Shown: positions 10,388 to 22,135 of the stretch, piece by piece
Layout: each line of letters opens with the position of its first letter
Position numbering within the stretch: position 1 is the stretch's first letter
NCBI GenBank assembly: GCA_023091735.1
Contig: JALKBU010000064.1
Span: 1 to 64,000, forward strand
DNA: 64,000 nt
From: Trichomonas tenax
Taxonomy: Eukaryota > Parabasalia > Trichomonadida > Trichomonadidae
Direction of reading: 5' to 3'
Notes under the pieces: generated by a model
What the model saw: only the letters and a program-made list of their open reading frames with translations
Database searches by the model: none
What the model was told of the DNA's origin: nothing
Position numbers and translations under genes: made by a program

Positions 10388-13300
10388 AGTTTTGTTCTGT
10401 TTTAAATGCGCAAGTTGCGACTTTTGTTGCATTTAAAATGGTCAAAAAATTATTTTTTAATTAATCAATATTTTACGATATACTATAGATTTCAGAGCGA
10501 TTTTCGTTGTTAAAATCAAGTTTTGGATTTTTCTGAGGGCCAGTAATTGAGAACAAAATTTGTTGATGCATTATTGATCTACATGTGAGATAATTACGGA
10601 TTTCTCAAATAAAATTTTTTAAATATTTAGTTCAAATTGTGAGATTTCAAAGGCATAAAAAAGTAAAAATACTTCATTTTTATAGCATATTAAAAATAAC
10701 TGGACGTTAATTTTGCGATTTTTGAGAGACTTTGATAGAATTGAGCTAAAAAAGAGATTTATTTGGATACTCAAAGTCTTACCTAAAATCGCCAATCTTG
10801 ATTCCTTTAATTTTTCAAACGGCTTTCCATCACAATTTATTTCTAGCAACTCATTGAATTGGAAGCTATTATTTATGCATATTATGATCCAGCATTTTCA
10901 AATAAAACTATTGTTTGTCAAAACCGCTTTGTAAACAAATGGCTCTAGTCATGAAGGCTTTTTTTTCGATATAAAAACCCCAACCTTTTCAATCGCTCAC
11001 TAGCTTGATCTATAAACCAATTAATTCCACACCTTCGAAAGCTTTACTTATTCGAAAATAATTTCGTCGAAAGTGATAAAGGCAGTGACTCCAAAAAAAA
11101 GTGAGCTCGGGAGTGTTGTTGAGTTAATATCTTCCTAGCAAAAAGGGTTCAAAGTTGGGAAATGATATACAATATAGCTATACAGGTATTCTATATAACT
11201 TCAATAATAGAATAGTAATTAAAGAAGGAAATTAAAAGAAAAATTAGATTTATTATGATTAGCTTATTATTAATAATTAATGGGATGTTTGATAATTAAA
11301 TCTAAAAGATTAAAGGTTGGTATGCAGAAACAAGGGTATTATTCGTAAAAAAATTAGTATATCTAACGATCATGAGAATGTTAAAATAAAGTCAGCTTAC
11401 TGGATATATCATGCTCAATGAAAGGTGCGAAAAAATTCAGTTAAAAGTCGAGATATGGATAAACATTTCCATGAATATAGGATGAAATATCATTTAAAAA
11501 GGGCTAACAGCTTCTGTGAGAGTATACATTTGTAACAAGACCTACAATTTTGAAAAGGAAAGAATAACGAAGAAACATATTTTTCAATTTAAGAACTCGA
11601 TCAAAAATTATAAAGTCAAATACGCCGGCTATGATTTGTGTGACTGATATGATATTCTATGTAGCCCAGAATCAAGAATTACACTGAAAAAAATGATTTT
11701 GACATTTGTCAATATTTTAACGTCTTTGTCAAAAAACATATTCTAATGTATACTCATTGATTAAAATTTATCAGTGTAACACATTTAGATCAAATATATT
11801 TATTCGGAATAGTTTTGAAAATTTGAAACATAATTAACATCATTGAATTTTATCATTTGTTTGAGTTGAAATGTTAATATTCATCTTATTATCGTTCCTA
11901 TCTTACTATACGAGCTATTATGTTAATAAATGATCGATATTTCAATTTTTTTTCTGAGAGATTATTCAATATTTTTTGTTTGAATAATTCTGAATGCAAA
12001 AACCTGCTCATAAGGCTGCATTGACTTTATTTTTTATTTTTTTTTTGAATAATAGTTCAAAAAAGTAAAATATATAGCAGTCCTTTGTACTATACGATTT
12101 TGTTTTTCGATGAAAATTCTTAATTTTAAATTGAATTTCAATCAATATTTTTTTGAAAATGCCCTCAATTTAAATTATTTTGAAAACAAATAAACTAAAT
12201 TATTTTTGATATATGTACTAGATATGCTATTTCATCATGAGCTATTATAATGAATGCGTTCCTTTTCTTCTTAATCTGATTACTTAATTAAACCAGTTGT
12301 ATATCTAATGCCCAACACGAAACACTTCCACAAAAGTGACAGTGTCACCCCTCAATTCTCACTTCTTCTTAAATTGACATTTTTCGCGTATTTATATGGA
12401 TTTTTCACACACGAAGTACGTATTAATGCACTAGCTAATGTTTGATATATTTGCTGAATCAAGTAATCTTTGTTATATGAAGCACAACTTTGCGCAAAGT
12501 GGTGCTTTATTGAAAATTGAGTTAACACCACCAACCAGCGCCATGGTGCTTAGTGCCGTACTCAAATGTTTCTAAAATGATACACTGAGCTCGTGTGGTG
12601 TCATAGAACGACAATTTAGTGTTGCATCATTGCAATTCAAGAAATTATTCTGAAATTCTTTCGAAATCTATTTTCAATCGATTTTATGGGGTTTGCAAAT
12701 GATTATTTGATGCGTTTATTAAATAATTGTTCAACCAAAAATTAAATTGTTATGTCTGGTGCTCCACAGGCTTCAATCCACTGATCATAAAATTAGTGGG
12801 GTAGTAAATAGCGCATTGCAAAGAACCTAATAGCACATGGTGCATTAACTTTTGCCATAAATCTTTCATCAGATTATACACAATATCGATTTCTGACAAA
12901 GAAAATAGTGTAACCACCTTTTTTCATTTACAGCCGATATTATTTCGGTGTTCAAGATACGATTTCATGTTAAAAAAACATCACCAACATTTCGAGTCAA
13001 AAAACATAAATGCAAGCTAAACAATCAATTGCAAAGATTTAGATTTTAGTTATATATACTTTTTATGCCTACAAAACTAAGCCTCCATTTATCTTTATCA
13101 ATTTTTGATATCAAAATACGGTAAAATTTTTAGATATTCGAGATCACTGCGCATATTTATAATATCCGTCTACAATGACCGAATAATATCAAAGTTATAT
13201 AACGTTTTAATACAATTTATTTTCGCAATTAGATATCAGAAGCTATGAACTACTAAATAAGTTTCAATTAACAATAAAATAATCATAATAACATTTTTAT

Positions 13301-13444
13301 TTCAAAATCTCTGGATAATTCTTTCGAACACGATATGGAGGAAATATACGTGCATCTTCTGCTGCTTTCGTTTGCACAATCCACAACTACTGGCGGATAA
13401 AAATGTTGATGATTTTTTAATCTATTTTTCCTATTATGATAAAG
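10388..13444. other. 3-kb gene-free spacer
   Basis: No ORF with family resemblance, and base composition is strongly AT. A patch at 12480-12620 is richer in GC and repeats GGTGCT-like words (GTGGTGCTTTATTG, CATGGTGCTTAGTG); I could not make it an RNA gene. No tRNA-like cloverleaf was noticed. Confidence 0.4.
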
Positions 13445-13690
13445 TCATCTCTGGCCAAATTCATTAACATCAGTGCATCTATATTGTGGATTTTTTGGCG
13501 TAGAGTGCTCTGTATCATATTCATAACCATCAAGAAGAGGAATAACACATCTTTGCATTAATATTAACGTCACTTTTTTACGATCGGCGGTTTGCCATGC
13601 GCCGGCTTTATGCATTTTTGTCACTTTTTGCATGTATAGAGAAAACTTAGTTGGTTTTGGAATAGCAAACAAGAAACTAAATTTAATATT
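13445..13690 (-). other. Possible coding remnant, unrecognised
   Basis: An open stretch of about 80 codons without an ATG at its head. It reads as ordinary rather than low-complexity protein (HKAGAWQTADRKKVTL, QYRCTDVNEFGQR). A further open segment in another frame continues to about 13330 (VVVDCANESSRRC). It lies 20-40 bases after the stop of the membrane protein gene. It may be a decayed gene; I recognise no family. Confidence 0.25.
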
Positions 13691-13712
13691 TCAATAACAA
13701 AACAAATAAAAG

Positions 13713-15788
13713 TTAGGCGCTACATATGTAGTCATTGCCTAGCATGTATTCTCCGTATATGGCTCCGAAATAATAACCTGCAACTGCGCATGCGATTAAT
13801 GAGACAAAGCTTGATATATGGAGCAGTTCTTTTGCACTCGTTGCATCACATATCTGATCAATCATAGCTTCCATTTCTTTGATTTTGAGTTTCAGTTGAA
13901 GCGATGAAACTTTAATCACTTCTAATTCTCCTTGCTCTGAATCGATAGTATCCAGACTTTTGTCTTCATTTTCTCTGTCCTCTATGTCCATGTCGTGTAT
14001 CTGCAGGTTGCTGTACTCGTGCAGTTGCCAAATAGTTAAGAAATGGACTGTTGGAACAGAAATTATGTGATCTTCAATAATTCCTTCAACTTTGTTGCCA
14101 TCGACATCATAACATGCCCAAGGATCATATTCTTCTCCGGATATGGCCTTAGGTTTGAACAAAAGAACGAAAATAATAGAAAACAAAGGTAAAATGGAAA
14201 CAGCAACACTCAATGGAATAGAGAACCAATTTGGAACTATTTTTCCATACAATGCACAAATTGGTACTAACATCAGTAATGCTTGTCCAGCGTAAATTGT
14301 TGTATCTAAAGCATTGTTGAATTGACGCATATAAGGCTGTATTACCCAGTTCGCAATGAACATTCCTATGTAGCCTAAAAGAGAAACCCAAATTACTTGC
14401 GGATTAACTCTCTCAGAAATCATGTTGATGATAACGAAGAAGAATTTCGAGCACATGATGAAAATAGACCAGTTGCACATCTTCGGTTGATACATATAAA
14501 ACAAGTTCTTGCCACTTGTCGTTAAGTGATTCGTCAAATAGAACCACTTTGACAATACTGTATCACCGAATCCAGGAATAGAATACAAAATACTTCTGTT
14601 GTGAAAGACGATATAAACCCAACACAAAGGGATTCCAATGATAATAAAAATCGCTCCGTAAACAACAGAAGGACCTGCTTTCTTCATTATATCTCCTTCA
14701 ACGGTTATCTGTGTTGAAAGAATATTGTAATGGCGTGTTGCCCCATCGCATAATGTCTTGCAAACGCCTTTAATTGGATTTGCGCAAACTGAACAAGAAA
14801 AATTAACTTGTGGAAGTGTTATTGCTGAAATATATGAAGTAATGTTCTCTTTGATAGGGAAATACTCTCCCTTTGGACATGTGAAGTCATTGTATGAGAA
14901 TAAATCTAAGAATTTGTTGCAAACTGGAATATACAAGAAATCGAAAAGTAATAAGAATATATAGAGCGAATATCGCTTAATGAACACACGTATTTTGACG
15001 AAAGGCTGCTGAAAACATGGAACAATGATCATCAAGAAGATGAATAAATGAACAATTAATAATAACAACGAAACACCCGCATTAATCACTTTGAAGAAGA
15101 TAAACAGCTGAACTGTTGGGAACACGCCACAGCTCAGTAAGAATAAAATGAATAAACCAATCATTACAACAACTAAATAGATCATATTAAACCAATTCGG
15201 TTTTATAGGCTCTAACATGATGGATTTGTCGTACTGCTCGCATAAAAGATATAATCCGGCTTCATCAAGCTCAGATGTCGTTCCTGGAAGCAAATCTTTC
15301 ATATAATATCTTCTTACACTTTCGATAACATCGACGATTTGTGGACGTTCGCTGCGGTTTTTCTTGACATTTCGGTATATTTTGTAGCCGAACCACAAAA
15401 TAAATGCAACAATAAAAACATAAGTGTGCCATTTAACAATTTTTGTATTGAAACATAGGTATCCGACCTCGAAACCGAAGCATGATGCGAAAAATATGTC
15501 TAAAAGGTGAATCAAATCTTTAATAAGTTCGTCTCTTGTTGTCCAGACCAAGAATAAATCGATAATAATTGGAATAATTACTGTAACGAATACAAAATGC
15601 ATTGAAATATCGAAATCTGAGATTCTCGGTATATAAGTATAGAGCTCGTCGAAGAAATTATCAATTGCATCTTCAAAATCCATTAATTTTTCGGGAATTC
15701 GCAGCCATCCGGGACTCAAAGTGACGCCGATACTCTGGAAGTGCCTGACAATCGACGAAATTGTGGATGGATTGAAAAAGCGTCCCAT
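13713..15788 (-). CDS. Polytopic membrane protein, about 10-12 TM segments
   Basis: A 691-aa protein with many hydrophobic helices: about residues 65-85, 95-115, 120-140, 205-230, 235-265, 280-300, 385-405, 455-475, 480-500 and 515-555, plus one near the C-terminus (about 660-680). A Cys-rich lumenal or extracellular stretch (about 310-355, FTCPKGEYFP and CSVCANPIKGVCKTLCDG) lies between helices and resembles an ephrin-receptor-like Cys knot. A cytosolic acidic segment (about 600-640) precedes the last helix. The family is not certain; the layout resembles trichomonad TRP/Flc-like or orphan surface membrane proteins. A TGTCACGTTT motif lies 53 bp upstream. No transport substrate can be inferred. 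Confidence 0.75.
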   Translation of the reverse strand: MGRFFNPSTISSIVRHFQSIGVTLSPGWLRIPEKLMDFEDAIDNFFDELYTYIPRISDFDISMHFVFVTVIIPIIIDLFLVWTTRDELIKDLIHLLDIFFASCFGFEVGYLCFNTKIVKWHTYVFIVAFILWFGYKIYRNVKKNRSERPQIVDVIESVRRYYMKDLLPGTTSELDEAGLYLLCEQYDKSIMLEPIKPNWFNMIYLVVVMIGLFILFLLSCGVFPTVQLFIFFKVINAGVSLLLLIVHLFIFLMIIVPCFQQPFVKIRVFIKRYSLYIFLLLFDFLYIPVCNKFLDLFSYNDFTCPKGEYFPIKENITSYISAITLPQVNFSCSVCANPIKGVCKTLCDGATRHYNILSTQITVEGDIMKKAGPSVVYGAIFIIIGIPLCWVYIVFHNRSILYSIPGFGDTVLSKWFYLTNHLTTSGKNLFYMYQPKMCNWSIFIMCSKFFFVIINMISERVNPQVIWVSLLGYIGMFIANWVIQPYMRQFNNALDTTIYAGQALLMLVPICALYGKIVPNWFSIPLSVAVSILPLFSIIFVLLFKPKAISGEEYDPWACYDVDGNKVEGIIEDHIISVPTVHFLTIWQLHEYSNLQIHDMDIEDRENEDKSLDTIDSEQGELEVIKVSSLQLKLKIKEMEAMIDQICDATSAKELLHISSFVSLIACAVAGYYFGAIYGEYMLGNDYICSA

Positions 15789-15840
15789 AAAAAAAATAAA
15801 AACGAATTTAAAAACGATAATTGAGTAGTTTACACAATTT

Positions 15841-15850
15841 TGTCACGTTT
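15841..15850. promoter_or_regulatory. TGTCACGTTT motif, membrane protein promoter
   Basis: Lies 53 bp upstream of the start at 15788 and matches the 10-mer near the starts at 2510, 4411 and 31716. The remainder of 15851-16161 is AT-rich without a gene. Confidence 0.45.
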
Positions 15851-16161
15851 TCGGTCATTTTTGTTTTTAAGAGTCAGCTTCAATCGCTTTTATCATTTGA
15901 AATGTTTTAGTTTAAGGAACTTATTACTTATCAATATATCTATTTATATTTTTAATTATAGGCAAAATAACAAAATTCGATTGCTTATTAAATAATCATG
16001 TCAAATTTTTGTGTTTTGAAAATTGCTCATATGTTAGAATGATGCATTGCCTTTTCAATAAGAAGGATGCAATAATCTAAGTGCTTTAATTTTACACATT
16101 GATTAACTTCAAAAAGTTGGGACTCTATTTTATATAGAAGAAGTATAAAAATAAAATGCTG

Positions 16162-16959
16162 TTAATTGATTTTATATAACACATAGGCGTTTTCTGGCAA
16201 AATATAACAGGAATCCCACGACTTGTTTAATATATAGACTTCTTTGCGGTGACTTTTAATTGTTGAAATGGTCAATTCATCAGTAATATCTTCAGTTCCT
16301 GAATAATGAATTGTAAAGTTTTCAGAAGAATCGAATACATCATCAGACTCGAGCTTTATTGGTTTTTGCAAAAATATGTGGGAAAGCTTGGTTTCCGAAA
16401 ATGCTTCACATGCAATTGAAACAATATTTTCAGAGAATGTGATAGAATTTAAATTCCAGCCGAAAAATGCCATGTCTGATATGGCTTTCAAGCTGCTGGG
16501 AAAAGTTAGTGTTATTAAGCAGGTACAAAATTCAAATGACGCAGTTCCAATGGTCTCTAAATTATCAGGGAATTTCACTGTTGTTAAACTAGTGCAGAAC
16601 TGAAAAGCATCAAGAGGAATTACTTTTATATTGTTTGGTAATATTATAGACTCTAAACTGGAACACGTATAAAAAGTACTTCCTCCTATCCATGTTAAAT
16701 TATTTGGAAGAGTAATAGTTTTCAAATTATCGCAACCTGAAAAAGCAGAATCTCCTATTGATTCCATACCCTCCGATATTATCACAGAAGTTAAATTAGT
16801 ACAAGATTCTAAAACATTGTGGCAAATTGAAATACAATCTAAGATATTTAAAACGTTTACGATCTGATATACGGTCTCAAAGACTTTAACTGGTATTGTA
16901 TAATCTCCGTGGCTTGTGTATATAATGTTATCTTCATAGCAAATTAGGATCCTATTGGA
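16162..16959 (-). pseudogene. BspA-like LRR_5 gene lacking a start codon
   Basis: About 265 codons of BspA-type leucine-rich repeats with the usual 23-residue period (IPLDAFQFCTSLTTVKFPD, ESIGDSAFSGCDNLKTITL). Family members are surface or secreted proteins implicated in adhesion and some are internalised. The frame is open up to a TGA at 16960-16962, but no ATG occurs before mid-protein. The first residues (NIIYTSHGDYTIP) look like the normal N-terminal cap, so only the extreme 5' end is lost. An out-of-frame ATG just upstream (MNFLIQ, then stop) suggests one small indel at the start. There is no TM segment. It is likely a young pseudogene, or a gene with a missed upstream exon. Confidence 0.7.
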
Positions 16960-17190
16960 TCAAGAAATTCATGCAGAATAATAAAAATTGAATTTGACAT
17001 GTGACGTGTAAACGAAATTATTTGTCAAAATAATAATGAGCGAAAAAGTATCAAAGTACAATGATAATGATAAATTTGCACAGGGATAAATTAAATTCCA
17101 TCTCGAACCGAATCGTTTTGTTGAAATTTTGAAGTACAATACCTTGATTTTTAGAACATAACAAAAAAAATTCTAAAACAAATTACATTT

Positions 17191-17712
17191 CTATAAGTAC
17201 ATGTCATCGTTTGCATCCCATTCGATCATGTTTCCAAAATCGAGATCATTTTCAGAAGGACTTGAATTGTCCGAGAAAGAAGGTTCCTGTGTTGTGTTCT
17301 TAACATTCGGAAATCCAGATTGATCACTTTGATTATATTCAAAATACAATTTTGCATCTTTTAAGTATTTCATTTGGTTCCTTCTCTGAAGCACTTTGAA
17401 TCTCGATTTTATGCTCACGTCTGATCTGTTCTGGAAATATGATGCAATCAGTGCCCATTTACTTCCGAGTCTTCTGTGTAACTCAATGAGCATTATATCC
17501 TCTGCAATAGAGAATGGCATTTTGTTGACACTAGGAGCCAAATAGTTTGTCCACCGATCTTTACATTGTCTCGGGTTTTTGTTTCCCATTAACTTTGATA
17601 TCTTTCCCCAATCAAGTACACCGACTTTGTTCACGATTGCAATCAGTCTTTCGTCGTCTTCTTGCTTAAATTTATCCTTAGGATGCTTTCTAACAGTACT
17701 GTTTCCGAACAT
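17191..17712 (-). CDS. Two-repeat Myb DNA-binding protein
   Basis: A 173-aa protein with two Myb repeats (about residues 12-58 and 63-108). Repeat 1 holds LDWGKIS and NPRQCKDRWTNYL, repeat 2 has SKWALIASYF and SIKSRFKVL. It parallels the protein at 4411-4968, but its C-terminal half is acidic and Ser/Asn-rich (SFSDNSSPSENDLDFG, EWDANDDMYL) instead of Pro-rich, which would suit a transcriptional activator. The second repeat has Phe in place of the last Trp, as is common in this family. A nuclear role is inferred; the target is unknown. Confidence 0.87.
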   Translation of the reverse strand: MFGNSTVRKHPKDKFKQEDDERLIAIVNKVGVLDWGKISKLMGNKNPRQCKDRWTNYLAPSVNKMPFSIAEDIMLIELHRRLGSKWALIASYFQNRSDVSIKSRFKVLQRRNQMKYLKDAKLYFEYNQSDQSGFPNVKNTTQEPSFSDNSSPSENDLDFGNMIEWDANDDMYL

Positions 17713-19805
17713 TTTGAATTTTTATTTGTCCTCAAAATCTCATTCTTCAATAAATTTTTATTTTGCTCAGTCCCTGCACTGCTACAGCGTTAAATATCAC
17801 AGGGTTGAAATCAGAAGGGTTTACAAAGTTAAAATATTTTCGAATAATATTAATCTATATCCAATATCATGCCAAGTTTATCAAATCATTAGAAAATTTT
17901 AAGAGAGTGCATTGAAAAAAAATTTTTTATAGTTCATGACAAAAAGGTCAAAGTTTTGCGATTTTAAGATGAGAATTGCTATCAGTATGACCTACAAATG
18001 CATAAGAAACATCAAAAATCTGAAAATAACTGAAAATGAGAGAAAAAATAAAAACTTAGATTTAATGCAAAAAGAACACTAAAGTATAATGTTTAGTCGA
18101 CACAAATTACAAATTAAACGCGAACGAAGTCAAAAGGATTGAGGCATAATTTCTGTATGCTACTACATATTTCTGAATGGAAGAGTCATTAGGAATTGAT
18201 TCATACGCTAATCATTTAATAAATTTAACTATAAAAAAATACATTTGAAGTTTTTATTATTCATAGGTGTAACATAGGTAATTATAAAGCAACATTATTC
18301 CTATTTAAAAATTAATGTTATGCTTCTCTCAAACACGAATTATAGAATAATTGATCAAAAATATTTTTAACGTGTTTGAAATAAACCCTATATTTACATG
18401 GAATATCACTTAAACGGCTGTTTTATGAGGTTTGTAGTAAATCTTTTATTTCAATTTTTGTTAGAAGAATAAAATAACTAGAAATGTAGTGCATTTGAAC
18501 AGAATTGACTACTATGTGTATTATGTATCAATTCAATTAATATATTTCTGATACTGTTTTGATTAGAAACTTTATAATTTTGTACTTTTTACTTTGGTAA
18601 TTAATATTTTCATCAAATTGTTTAATCGACAATAAATATGCTGTTATTGTTTTCAATTATCGATATGCTGAGGATCTATTATGTGATTAACAATATTTTT
18701 AATGGTATCTAAAAATTGAATATTGAAATTCGATGAAATAATGTGTTTTTGAGGCAACGCAATGTGCAAACTATTGAAATATAACAATGAAATCATTTGG
18801 TTATGGTGCAATGAAATGGATTCAATGTTCCATATCTAATCATGAATTCAAAAAAGCAAAAAAATGAGACCCATTTCAAAAGAAGCACAGCGCTATGGCG
18901 GCATATTTGCAATAGAATTATAGATGACTATCGAATCCTTGGAATTCATTCCGATTAAATTCTGATGTGTTGCTAAATAAAATTCGATCGGAACGAAAAA
19001 TTTGATTTTCACAGTGGAATATGCTACTCCTTTGTGTTTCTTAGGAAAATTTGCGGAAAAATTGAAACGTTCATTGTGATTTGAGTGAAATAAATCTTAT
19101 TTTTTCAACATACCGTAGTACATTTGAACTTATACTCTATGCTATGCGTACATTGATCTACTTAAACTAAATATAATATTTTCTTGTTTTGAAATTCTTT
19201 ATAACACCCAATATCAGGACATTGTGTCCATTATATGTTTTTATCCAAAAGAGTATGTTTATCATAGATCAATTGATGTCTTAAATACAATTTGCAATTT
19301 ATGTAGGGTTGCGCATTTGGAAGATAAGTCGAGGCCTGGAAGGAAGTTAGGAAAATTTTTTGGAAGATATTTTTTGTCATGTATACATTTACATGACAAA
19401 AGAATGTGATTACCTTATCTCGAGCCAGGCAAGGCTGGGTGAGTTCGTAACTCATAGGTTGTTATATGCGTCCACGAGTTCATTCGAAAAATGCAGTTCG
19501 GTTGCCTCCATATTTTGATACTATGAATTATCCGATAATTATTATCTATGTATATATGCAAGACTACTAGCAGTTCATTTGATAACGAAATCAAACAAAA
19601 TCTAAGATTTACAATCTTGATCAGTATTTTCGTATCAATAAGCATAAATTTTCCCTGCTTTTAGACAGCTGTTGCAATCTTATACTTATTGTAGGGATGC
19701 AACTTTGGAAGAAAATTCACTTTTTCCAGAGGTTTTTTTTGATCTTCTTAATAAAAAAATCTGTTTTTGCAACCAAAAACTGAATGTTTACGTAAAATTA
19801 TTAAT
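17713..19805. other. 2-kb gene-free spacer
   Basis: AT-rich with no credible ORF. Two loosely similar patches (about 19300-19345 and 19690-19735, sharing GTAGGGNTGC and TTTGGAAGA) lie just left of the virus-like island and may be old repeat copies. TTTACATGACA occurs at about 19388. Confidence 0.4.
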
Positions 19806-19807
19806 AA

Positions 19808-21331
19808 ATTGCATGTAATAATAGGTATAGGGCTAATTCATTTGCTGCTCTACAATATCAAGTATCACAATTATCAGTTTTATTAGCTAAGACACAAGGT
19901 TTAGATACATTACGTGAAGTTTTAAATGTTATATCTACTGGTGGTGATGTATTTAATAATTTAGCGACATGGGTTCGAAGAATGGAAGAGTTCACACATA
20001 CGATTACAGGAAACTTTAATATGTTATCAGATATGTTAGAAGGTACTACATCTAATTTAGAATCATTTCGTACTTTTGTTTCAGAAACAAATGCTATAAC
20101 TACTAATAATATTAATTGGATACAAGATCTTACAGGACAAGTAATGAATAGTCATATGAATTTATTCAGTCAAGTTACTACATTTCTTAGAAACTTATCT
20201 AGAGTTGGTACTAGAAGTATTATGGCTAGAGATATTAATGAAGTTGTTGAAGAAGAAGAAATTTAGTACCTGAATCAACAATTGCTGAAAAGTTCAATAA
20301 GCTATTTCCTAGATATGGTGTTTTATTGAGTTATGTTAATAGTGTGATTAAAGATAATAATATAAGTTTTGAAGGTACTGAGAAAAATAATGATTTACTT
20401 ATTACTTTTACAGTTGCCGAAATATTTAGACAGTTATGTTCAATAAATGATAATTTAACTAGTTTCACTAAAATACCTGATGATCATGATTTAGAAATAA
20501 ATGAAGAACCAGAACAACAAACATCTATAACAGTTGGTAAGATTAATACTCAAGAAATTAATATTAATAATAAAGATTTAACTACAGAATTAAATAATCA
20601 ATCTGATAAAAATCATACACATACGGAATTTAATAAAGTTTCAATAAATGAAATTGGTGCTTATGTATATGAAACAGATGGTACTCCAGCAATTAAATCA
20701 CCAACGTTTACAGCAGATCTAATTACAAATAATGATATAATATATATAGAACCAGATTTGGATAATAGATTAAATGTAATTCAAGAATTAAATAATAAAG
20801 CTAGCAAAAAATCATACTCATACAGAATTTAGTAATATTAAAGCTGATAGTGTTTCTGTAAAAGATCCGGATATAGATTATTATTATGATGTTCATCAAA
20901 GATTAAATGATATATATCAATTATTTGTTAATAATAGTAAATCATTATCTCAAATGATACAAAACTTATATCCAATAGGTTCTATCTATATATCTATGAA
21001 TAGTACTAATCCTAGTATAACTTTAGGATTTGGTACATGGACACAAATCGTTGATAGATTTTTATATTGTGCTAATAGTAGTAATCAAACCGGTGGTTCT
21101 AAAAAGATATCTGTTGCTAATTTACCACAGCATAATCATAATTGTATGTGGCAAGATGTTAATTCAGGTGGATTTAAAGCTGGTGCGCTAGAAGGTGGAT
21201 CTAATTGGACACCAGAATTAGTATTTGATAATAATAATTCATTTATTCACACATATGATAATCCAGAATTTAAAAATACAGATTACATGCCACCCTTCAT
21301 TACTGTGTATGCTTGGTATAGAACTGATTAA
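19808..21331 (+). pseudogene. Phage tail-collar/fibre-like protein, broken by frameshifts
   Basis: One degenerate gene in three frames. Frame 1 opens without an ATG at about 19808 and runs to a TAG at 20264-20266. Within the AGAAGAAGAAGAA run just before it, reading continues in another frame (VPESTIAEKFNKLF) to 20832. An AAAAAA run at about 20805 is one base too long, and a third frame then continues to 21331. The restored reading would give two NHTHTEF motifs, typical of tail-fibre repeats. It ends in a tail-collar-like domain with YPIGSIYISMNSTNPS, GTWTQI, DRFLYC, PQHNHN and PPFITVYAWYRT. Codons favour TTA, AGA and AAT, unlike neighbours. The 5' end is missing. This is an endogenous virus- or phage-like remnant. 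Confidence 0.8.
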
Positions 21332-21361
21332 AAAACCTAATATTTTATCCTTAATTAAAAC

Positions 21362-22026
21362 ATGAGTGAAACAGTACCTAATAATTATGTTACACTATCA
21401 CATAATAACTTATATGAAATCTCTACTGAAGATCATTATGAAATACATAATATATTAAATAAGCATGTTCATAAGGAAACACCTGATACACAAGAATATA
21501 TTAGAGTTAAACTACAGAATAAAAGTTATTTCAAACATAAAATAATAGCAGATATGTTTTTAGAAAATTCTAATGAATATAAATACGTGACACATATTGA
21601 CGGAGATATTAAAGATAATCATATTAATAATCTTATGTGGTGTGATAAGAATACAATTCAAAGAAATAGATGTTAATATAATTATGTAAACGAATTACCT
21701 GAACATGCTAAACAAATGAATAATTATGGTAAATATACGTTTAATAACTTATATTATGGATTAAAGGATTTATATGCTTATATATACTGGAAACAAATAT
21801 AAAGTAATTCCACTTGAATATAATTCGAATAATAAATTATATGTAATAGATATTGATGGAGTTTCCAGATGTATTAAACATATGAAATTAATGAAAGATA
21901 TATTTAAAACCTAAAAGAAAGTGTACTGAAAAACAATTAGCTGCGTTGGCTGCTGGTAGACAAAAGAACCCAAGACTTCAAAAGAAATCTAAAGAAGAAG
22001 ATTCAGAAATTGGTTATGATATTTAA
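21362..22026 (+). pseudogene. HNH-endonuclease-like viral gene, degenerate
   Basis: The first 104 codons (21362-21676) are intact from an ATG and contain an HNH-like signature (VTHIDGDIKDNHINNLMWC) of phage and large-virus endonucleases. A TAA at 21674-21676 interrupts the frame, which then continues in register (YVNELPEHAKQMNNYGKY) to about 21800. Two frame changes (about 21790 and 21912) lead to a basic tail, PKRKCTEKQLAALAAGRQKN, ending at 22026. This reads as one viral gene with an HNH core and a basic C-terminus, now disabled. Codon use matches the preceding tail-like pseudogene, so both belong to one insertion. Only 30 bases separate the two. A truncated HNH protein could still be made. 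Confidence 0.65.
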
Positions 22027-22087
22027 TTAATAAATATAATATTATTATTTTTGTCAATAGATGAAAGCTATAAAGAAGTAAATTTCA

Positions 22088-22135
22088 AAACATTTAGATA
22101 ACTTTTGCCGCTAGGTAAAAGTTAGCGAAATGTTT
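22088..22135. repeat. 48-nt interrupted palindrome beside viral island
   Basis: AAACATTT, 3-nt bulge, TAACTTTTGCC, loop GCTA, GGTAAAAGTTA, 3-nt bulge, AAATGTTT. The inner stem has 11 positions with one G:T-type mismatch and the outer stem has 8. It begins 62 bp after the last viral codon and is GC-richer than its surroundings. The remaining spacer to 22781 shows no gene. Confidence 0.6.

Noticed and set aside
13445..13690. Possible transposase fragment
   Set aside because: No catalytic motif or repeat ends were visible; kept only as an unrecognised coding remnant.
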